DNA of 18,646 nucleotides from an uncultured Oscillibacter sp. (lineage in GTDB: Bacteria > Bacillota > Clostridia > Oscillospirales > Oscillospiraceae). The notes below the pieces were generated by a model. The model was not told the DNA's origin. It saw only the letters and a program-made list of their open reading frames with translations, and made no database searches. The number at the start of each line of letters is the position of its first letter. Position 1 is the first letter of the stretch. The stretch is from the NCBI RefSeq assembly GCF_910579365.1, contig NZ_CAJTUX010000034.1, positions 11,860-30,505 of the forward strand, in the 5' to 3' direction. The position numbers and the translations under genes were made by a program. Of the stretch, positions 14,945 through 18,646 are shown in pieces.

Positions 14945-14973
14945 ATTATAACATATACAAATGGAGGGTTCAA
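14945..14973 (-). promoter_or_regulatory. Consensus promoter of the membrane-protein gene
   Basis: On the minus strand, -35 TTGAAC (14973-14968), a 17-base spacer and -10 TATAAT (14950-14945). This near-consensus sigma-A promoter predicts transcription from about 14938 into the gene that starts at 14876. Confidence 0.75.
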
Positions 14974-15001
14974 GCTGTAAACACGAACGTATGCAAGCAG
15001 G

Positions 15002-15055
15002 GCATGGGAATATCGTTTTCGATACTCCCATGCGCTTGTTGGGGTTCCCCCAAGC
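15002..15055. repeat. Paired inverted repeats, possible oriT
   Basis: A 14-bp inverted repeat (15002-15015 with 15020-15033, one mismatch, TTTT loop) is followed at once by a second hairpin (15034-15055: GCTTG, GGGG, CCCC, CAAGC with a small bulge). A strong repeat next to a GC-rich hairpin resembles the layout of some relaxase origins of transfer. The element's mobilization backbone (ParB, DUF3847) lies a few kilobases downstream. The hairpins are seen; the oriT assignment is inference. Confidence 0.4.
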
Positions 15056-15556
15056 CCGGACTGGCCGCTTTGCGTCCAGTCGAACGCACCTGTCGGTGCG
15101 GCTCCATGCTTCGCATGACCAGCAGGGAGAAAGTGACGCAGCAGCGTTATGGGGATAGCCGCAAAGGGGCGTGCCTCTTGTACGGAGCGAAGCGACACAG
15201 GCTGCCCGGAGCGGTGACAAGTCAGCGATCCAGGCGGCGGCCTCGCAGAGCGCACGAGTACATTGCCGCAGGCCATGTATAGAAGTGCCCCGTTCCTCTC
15301 TGGTGCTCGGAACGGGGCCAGCTTAACCACTCGCATGAGGTGCGCGGACCAACCCGCGCCGGTCCGCCTGAGCAGTCCCAGGCACAAGACCCGCCGCAAA
15401 GCTCACCGTCCTGTCCTCTGCTGGTAAAAAGCGCCCAGCCGGGACACTATGCGGTCCCGGCTGGTTGCTATACACTGTCTTTGTCCCTTACGTTGCACCT
15501 CGCTTTTTGGCTTCCCTTGTTGCGCCTATTTTTTGCAGGGGATTAGGTGGAAAAAG
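15056..15556. other. GC-rich gene-free stretch with several hairpins
   Basis: No convincing gene is visible on either strand; the open frames here are short and rich in Arg, Pro and Gly. Three strong inverted repeats occur: 15287-15296 with 15309-15318 (10 bp), 15344-15350 with 15361-15367 (7 bp) and 15435-15445 with 15454-15464 (11 bp, perfect). The density of structure suggests a conserved non-coding region of a mobile element, possibly part of a transfer origin or a structured RNA. No transcript signal is obvious. Confidence 0.45.
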
Positions 15557-15614
15557 AATAAGGACAAACCAGTCAACTCCTTGCAATGCACGGGTTTTTC
15601 GATTTGTCCTTATT
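15557..15614. repeat. Perfect 12-bp inverted repeat at the right end of the insertion
   Basis: AATAAGGACAAA (15557-15568) and its exact reverse complement (15603-15614) are 34 bases apart. A second small palindrome, CCTTAT with ATAAGG (15608-15625), overlaps the right arm and ends one base before the recombinase sequence resumes. These could be binding sites near an element end. Confidence 0.5.
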
Positions 15615-15626
15615 ATGCCATAAGGG

Positions 15627-15815
15627 CATACCTGCGCGTCATTGCTTTTGAAGAACGGCGTCTCTATGAAGGAGATTCAGGAGTGGCTTGGACACAGCAA
15701 TTTCTCCACGACCGCAAATACCTATGCGCATCTGGATACGGCGGCAAAAGACTCCTCCGCTGTGAAGCTGACTGGTGCGCTCCCCATCCAAGCCAGCGTT
15801 CAGACCAGCATTTAG
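15627..15815 (+). pseudogene. Tyrosine recombinase C-terminal fragment, right half of an interrupted gene
   Basis: From 15627 the frame reads HTCASLLLKNGVSMKEIQEW, then LGHSNFSTTANTYAHLD, a complete second catalytic box with the His of LGHS and the Tyr nucleophile of NTYAHL, ending at a TAG at 15813-15815. It lacks everything before the first Arg box, which is found at 13584-13724. There is no start signal of its own; an ATG at 15666 lies inside the conserved domain. It is the 3' remnant of the split gene. Confidence 0.88.
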
Positions 15816-15862
15816 CCTTGGCGCCAGTCCTTTCCGGCAGGAGAGAACTGGCCCGGGAACAA

Positions 15863-15905
15863 GGAAATACCCGGCTTCCCGAAATCCGGGAAACCGAGTA
15901 TTTCC
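15863..15905 (-). repeat. 19-bp hairpin between the recombinase remnant and ParB
   Basis: The arms 15863-15881 and 15887-15905 pair at 17 of 19 positions. The two C-A mismatches on the plus strand become G-U pairs on the minus strand, so minus-strand RNA would form a full stem with a 5-base loop. There is no U-run after it. Apart from this hairpin and the terminator at 16022, 15816-16071 holds nothing I recognise. Confidence 0.55.
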
Positions 15906-16021
15906 AAGTGGTGCGAATGTTCTTACAGCATTTTTGAAGAAATCCAGTCATATCAACGGTTTGCGGGCTGTCACGCAGCGATATTTACCCCTGAAAACTG
16001 AATAGCAACAGTCATTTTTAC

Positions 16022-16051
16022 GGGCGTTCCTGATTCGGAGCGCCCTTTTTT
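16022..16051 (+). terminator. Rho-independent terminator upstream of parB
   Basis: The stem GGGCGTTCC (16022-16030) pairs with GGAGCGCCC (16037-16045) with one G-U pair and a 6-base loop, followed by T6 (16046-16051). It insulates the ParB gene, whose ribosome site starts 8 bases later, from upstream transcription. Confidence 0.8.
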
Positions 16052-16071
16052 CATACTCGGAGGTGATAGGT

Positions 16072-17025
16072 TTGAGCGCAAAACTTGACACCGCTCAAAA
16101 GAAAGACACCGACGAAATCACCCCCTCGCTAACAGGCGAGGAAACGATCATACAGTTACCCTTGGATGAACTGTTCCCTCTGCGCGGACATCCCTTTTCG
16201 GTAAACGACGATGACCTGATGGAGCAGACTGTCGCCAGCATCAAGAGCTACGGCGTTCTGCTTCCCGCCATCGTCCGTCCGAGAGAGGACGGCGGCTATG
16301 AAATCATTGCCGGACACCGCAGGCATCATGCCTGCGGCCGGGCTGGCCTGACTGCCATGCCCTGCGTAGTCCGCAATGTGGATTACGACACCGCCGTTAT
16401 CCTCATGGTGGATTCCAATATCCAGCGTGAGAATACGCCGGTCAGCGAGAAAGCAAAGGCCATCAAGATGAAGTATGAGGCCATCAAGCGGCAAGGCGCG
16501 CGGACAGATTTAACTTCGCCGAAAATTTCGGCGAAGTTGCGCAGCGATGATGAAATCGGCAGACAGATGGGTATGAGCGGCGATACCGTCCGTAACTACA
16601 TGGCTCTGACCGACCTTGTGCCGGAGCTGATGCAGATGGTGGACGATAAGAAAATCGCCCTCACCCCGGCCTATCAGATCGCCACGCTCACACAGGATGA
16701 GCAACGTCTGCTGGTGTATACCATCGACAGCGAACAGGCCACGCCCTCACTGTCACAGGCACAGCGGATGAAAAAACTCTCTCAGTCCGGCGAGTTGAAC
16801 GATGATACCATGCTGGAGATTATGATGGAGCAGAAAAAGCCGGAGAATGACGGCATCAGCATTTCCGGCGAGGTGCTGCGCAAATACTTCCCGCGTTCCT
16901 ACTCCCCCCTGCGGATGCAGGAAACCATCATCAAGCTGCTGGAGGGCATAATCAAAGACGGCAGACTTAGAGTTGTGACAGCCATCATAAAGGACAGAAT
17001 CGTGCCAAGCTGTGCGCCCTTGTAA
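16072..17025 (+). CDS. ParB/Spo0J-family partition protein, altered C-terminus
   Basis: This 317-residue protein has a ParB N-terminal nuclease-like domain (QLPLDELFPLRGHPF; the ParB box GHRRHHACGRAG at about 81-92; DSNIQREN) and a KorB-type helix-turn-helix domain (DDEIGRQMGMSGDTVRNYMA, then PAYQIATLT). This form is common on Firmicute ICEs and plasmids, where it supports partition or element maintenance. I chose the TTG at 16072 because GGAGG (16059-16063) lies 8 bases upstream; the GTG at 16063 would overlap that ribosome site. The family-like sequence ends at ETIIKLLE (about 16944). The last ~25 residues are antisense to the neighbouring permease gene, so the native tail was replaced at a recombination junction. 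The functional domains remain complete. Confidence 0.88.
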   Translation: MSAKLDTAQKKDTDEITPSLTGEETIIQLPLDELFPLRGHPFSVNDDDLMEQTVASIKSYGVLLPAIVRPREDGGYEIIAGHRRHHACGRAGLTAMPCVVRNVDYDTAVILMVDSNIQRENTPVSEKAKAIKMKYEAIKRQGARTDLTSPKISAKLRSDDEIGRQMGMSGDTVRNYMALTDLVPELMQMVDDKKIALTPAYQIATLTQDEQRLLVYTIDSEQATPSLSQAQRMKKLSQSGELNDDTMLEIMMEQKKPENDGISISGEVLRKYFPRSYSPLRMQETIIKLLEGIIKDGRLRVVTAIIKDRIVPSCAPL

Positions 17026-17849
17026 AGCAGGGCCTCCGCCACTGGAATAGTCCCAAAAATGTCCGCATACATGGGGATACCAACCAGCGTAGCAAGGACA
17101 ACGCCGAAAGGATTGTTACCACCCAGCACAGCCTCAATCCAGCTCTCAGGAATCCAGTTGTGAATGACAGCGCCAATGCCTACACCGACCAGGATATAAG
17201 GAAACACTTTCTTGAATGTGTCAACAACTTGCTCTTTGGCATACTGAACCCGTTCCCGTTTCGTTAGTGTTGGGGATTCAATGTCAACGCCGCCAGCGTT
17301 GCGGATAAATTCCTCCACATACGGCTCCATGTGCAGTTTCTCAATCAGGGTGCCGCCCAACACAGCGATTACCAGCCCCACCACCACATAGATGATAGCG
17401 ACCTTTGCGCCGAAAATGCTCATTAGGAGGATGAGGCTACCCAAGTCTACCATTGGGGATGAAATCAGGAGCGAAAACGTAACTCCCAGCGGCAACCCGG
17501 CACTGGTGAAGCCGATGAATAGCGGGATGGACGAACAGGAACAGAAAGGCGTCACCGTACCCAGCAAGGCGGATATGATATTCGCGCCGATGCCGTGGAA
17601 TCGGCCTAATATCCGCTTACTGCGCTCCGGCGGGAAATAGCTTTGAATGTAGGAGATCACAAAAATCAAGAAACACAGCAGAACCGTGATTTTGACTACA
17701 TCGTACACAAAGAATTGGATACTGCCGCCCAGCCGGGAGGCCGTGTCCACTCCCAGCAGGGAGAGCAGGTCCCCAATCAGCACATTCAGCCATTTCATAC
17801 CAAGGACTTGGTCCTGGATGAATAGCCACAGGGAGCGAAGGATTTGCAT
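16899..17849 (-). CDS. ArsP/YraQ-type permease, C-terminus truncated and replaced
   Basis: This 316-residue polytopic membrane protein belongs to the permease family that includes ArsP and YraQ (DUF318). It has about seven or eight hydrophobic segments and the signature TPFCSCSSIPLFIGFTSAG (about 100-118), whose Cys pair is thought to handle metalloid or metal ions. The ATG at 17849 follows GGAGG. Family-like sequence runs to TTLSLPSLIM (about 16947). The last ~16 codons run antisense into parB, so the final membrane segments are missing. It was probably a resistance or efflux transporter controlled by the ArsR gene upstream. Substrate (organoarsenical, arsenite or other metal) cannot be fixed. 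Activity after the truncation is doubtful. Confidence 0.85.
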   Translation of the reverse strand: MQILRSLWLFIQDQVLGMKWLNVLIGDLLSLLGVDTASRLGGSIQFFVYDVVKITVLLCFLIFVISYIQSYFPPERSKRILGRFHGIGANIISALLGTVTPFCSCSSIPLFIGFTSAGLPLGVTFSLLISSPMVDLGSLILLMSIFGAKVAIIYVVVGLVIAVLGGTLIEKLHMEPYVEEFIRNAGGVDIESPTLTKRERVQYAKEQVVDTFKKVFPYILVGVGIGAVIHNWIPESWIEAVLGGNNPFGVVLATLVGIPMYADIFGTIPVAEALLYKGAQLGTILSFMMAVTTLSLPSLIMPSSSLMMVSCIRRGE

Positions 17850-17871
17850 GAGAGTACCTCCAATCAGAAAT

Positions 17872-17892
17872 CATATCAAAAAATCTTGATGT
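17872..17892 (-). promoter_or_regulatory. Second ArsR-like operator, before the permease
   Basis: ATATCAA (17873-17879) and TTGATGT (17886-17892) form an imperfect palindrome around 6 bases, sharing the ATCAA/TTGAT core of the operator at 18250-18273. It lies between the ArsR terminator and the permease start. A weak minus-strand promoter (CACAAT, 17 bases, TATGAT) could overlap it. Confidence 0.5.
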
Positions 17893-17905
17893 ATTGTGCC
17901 GAAAG

Positions 17906-17932
17906 AAAAGCCACCCCCGGACGGTGGCTTTT
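17906..17932 (-). terminator. Terminator between arsR and the permease gene
   Basis: The arms AAAAGCCACC (17906-17915) and GGTGGCTTTT (17923-17932) are exact complements around 7 bases and give TTTTCTTTC after the stem on the minus strand. It begins right at the ArsR stop and would reduce read-through into the permease gene. Confidence 0.8.
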
Positions 17933-17933
17933 C

Positions 17934-18239
17934 TCAACCACAACAACGGTCTTGTTCTGTGCTGGGCGTTGTCAGTGACAGCAACAACTCGACAGCGGCC
18001 TTGCTGCCTGTGCCGCTCAGACTGTAATGGGTCCATTTCCCCTCTTGGCGGCTCACGACAATCCCCGATTCGCACAGAATCTTCATGTGATAGGAAACAG
18101 CAGATTGAGCCATTCCCAACTGGTTCATTAAAACGCAGGCGCATTTCTCGCCGCTCCGAAGAAGGGAGAGGATCGCCAGCCGTTTTGGGTCGCACAGAGC
18201 CTTAAAGACTTTGGCGTGTTCCTGGTGGACGTTATCCAT
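17934..18239 (-). CDS. arsR: ArsR/SmtB-family metal-sensing repressor
   Basis: This 101-residue winged-helix repressor has the classic layout: VFKALCDPKRLAILSLLRSG, the metal-site segment EKCACVLMNQL with Cys33 and Cys35 (ArsR ELCVC motif), the recognition helix AQSAVSYHMKIL and the wing VVSRQEGKWTHYSL. A vicinal Cys pair sits at the C-terminus (DRCCG), as in several As(III)/Sb(III) sensors. It is transcribed ahead of the permease from a strong promoter and should repress itself and the permease until metalloid binds. The metal identity is inferred from the Cys pattern only. Confidence 0.93.
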   Translation of the reverse strand: MDNVHQEHAKVFKALCDPKRLAILSLLRSGEKCACVLMNQLGMAQSAVSYHMKILCESGIVVSRQEGKWTHYSLSGTGSKAAVELLLSLTTPSTEQDRCCG

Positions 18240-18249
18240 TGTACTAACC

Positions 18250-18304
18250 TCACATCAAAATTATTTGATGTGAACAATATATGCAATGACAGCCGTTTTG
18301 TCAA
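18250..18304 (-). promoter_or_regulatory. arsR promoter with overlapping perfect operator
   Basis: On the minus strand, -35 TTGACA (18304-18299), 17 bases, -10 TATATT (18281-18276). Immediately downstream is a perfect palindrome, TCACATCAAA (18250-18259) with TTTGATGTGA (18264-18273), covering the expected transcript start. This is the expected design for ArsR autorepression. Confidence 0.85.
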
Positions 18305-18360
18305 CACCCATTTTCAAAAAAATCATGCCATTCAGAATTTTATCAAAGGAGGCAATTATA

Positions 18361-18646
18361 TTGGACAAATCACGCGAGGAATTGGAGAAAGAATGTGCCG
18401 AGGCCGCTACCAAAGCGGAGCAGTATCAGCACCAAGCCCAGCGGCTGGAAAACCGCTATCATGATTATCAGGAGAGCAAGCGCAAAAAGCGAAACCACCG
18501 CCTTATCACCCGTGGCGCAGATGTGGAGAGCGTAGCCCCGGAAGTGCGCGGCATGAGCCAAGCGGCCTTTAGAATTTTGGTGGAGCAAATCTTTTCTCTG
18601 CCGGAAGTTGCCGCCCTGGTGAGCCGTACCACCGACCAGCAGGAGG
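18361..18646 (+). CDS. DUF3847-like mobile-element protein, 3' end outside window
   Basis: The frame starts at TTG (18361), with AAAGGAGG about 8 bases upstream, and stays open for 95 codons to the window edge. The protein begins with a charged coiled coil (REELEKECAEAATKAEQY... to about residue 35). It then has a basic stretch and NHRLITRGADVESVAPEV, followed by FRILVEQIFSLPEVAALV, the DUF3847 pattern. Proteins of this family usually lie just upstream of MobA/MobL relaxase genes in Firmicute mobilizable elements, so a relaxase probably follows outside the window. They are thought to be relaxosome accessory proteins. The family call is by pattern. Confidence 0.7.
   Translation, partial: MDKSREELEKECAEAATKAEQYQHQAQRLENRYHDYQESKRKKRNHRLITRGADVESVAPEVRGMSQAAFRILVEQIFSLPEVAALVSRTTDQQE

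Larger units (their letters stand above)
13725..15626. other. About 1.9-kb insertion within the recombinase gene
   Basis: This stretch separates the two recombinase fragments. Joining codon CGT-CA at 13719-13723 to CATACC at 15627 restores HDLRH-TCASLL. It contains a minus-strand membrane-protein gene with its own promoter and a hairpin-rich, apparently non-coding right half. I see no transposase, and no clear terminal inverted repeats or target duplication beyond one or two bases. It may have arrived by more than one event. Bases 13725-13928 hold no gene that I recognise. Confidence 0.6.

Noticed and set aside
14863..15399. Minus-strand open frame of 178 codons over the hairpin-rich region
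   Set aside because: Composition is Arg/Pro/Gly-rich with no domain, it runs through multiple hairpins, and it overlaps the start of the well-supported membrane-protein gene and its promoter. The DNA is better explained as conserved non-coding sequence.
1..18646. tRNA, rRNA and CRISPR arrays
   Set aside because: I saw no cloverleaf with a T-loop consensus, no rRNA segments and no regularly spaced direct repeats. The only tandem repeat lies inside the PolC-like gene, and the LRR periodicity is coding.

Overview
The window looks like an accessory, mobile-element-rich region from a Clostridia-type Firmicute, most likely a gut Oscillospiraceae or Lachnospiraceae relative. The reasons are strong AAGGAGG-type ribosome sites, GC-rich genes mixed with AT-rich patches, BspA-type leucine-rich repeats, a PolC-derived protein (PolC is a Firmicute-type replicase), and ParB plus DUF3847 genes of the kind carried by Firmicute conjugative and mobilizable elements. 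The genus cannot be fixed from this sequence alone.

Layout. (1) 1-483 is the 3' end of a tyrosine recombinase, followed by an AT-rich scar (484-1200) with a frameshifted gene remnant on the minus strand. (2) 1201-3486 is a minus-strand two-gene operon with a WYL-domain regulator translationally coupled (TGATG) to a PD-(D/E)XK nuclease; it has a clear promoter and a 19-bp bidirectional terminator. (3) 3491-10225 is a plus-strand operon, cassette A: a small FtsZ C-terminal-domain-like protein, a deleted metallophosphoesterase, a 766-aa PolC-like protein that has lost its exonuclease domain and apparently all polymerase catalytic residues, and a 1203-aa Sce7726-type nuclease fused to an SNF2-type helicase. 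(4) 10267-12986 is a diverged second copy, cassette B: FtsZ-like gene (frameshifted), intact metallophosphoesterase, BspA-type LRR gene (premature TGA), and a PolC-like protein cut after its PHP-like part. Both cassettes start with the same palindromic promoter element and keep the same ATGA gene overlap. (5) 13089-15815 holds a phage-type sigma-like regulator and a second recombinase fragment split by about 1.9 kb of inserted DNA. The insert carries a membrane-protein gene and a hairpin-rich, gene-free stretch that could be an oriT. (6) 16022-18646 is a mobile-element backbone: a ParB gene whose 3' end is fused to the end of an ArsR-regulated metal/arsenic-type permease, the ArsR gene with its operator, and the start of a DUF3847 gene that runs off the window.

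The strongest candidate for an undescribed system is the 3.4-13 kb core. It combines paralogs of two housekeeping proteins (FtsZ and the PolC replicase) stripped of their catalytic parts with a phosphoesterase and a nuclease-helicase fusion, next to a WYL regulator and nuclease pair. Across the two cassettes, each of the FtsZ-like, phosphoesterase and PolC-like genes is intact in exactly one copy. Defence or interference with phage or plasmid replication is a reasonable hypothesis, but it is inference only.
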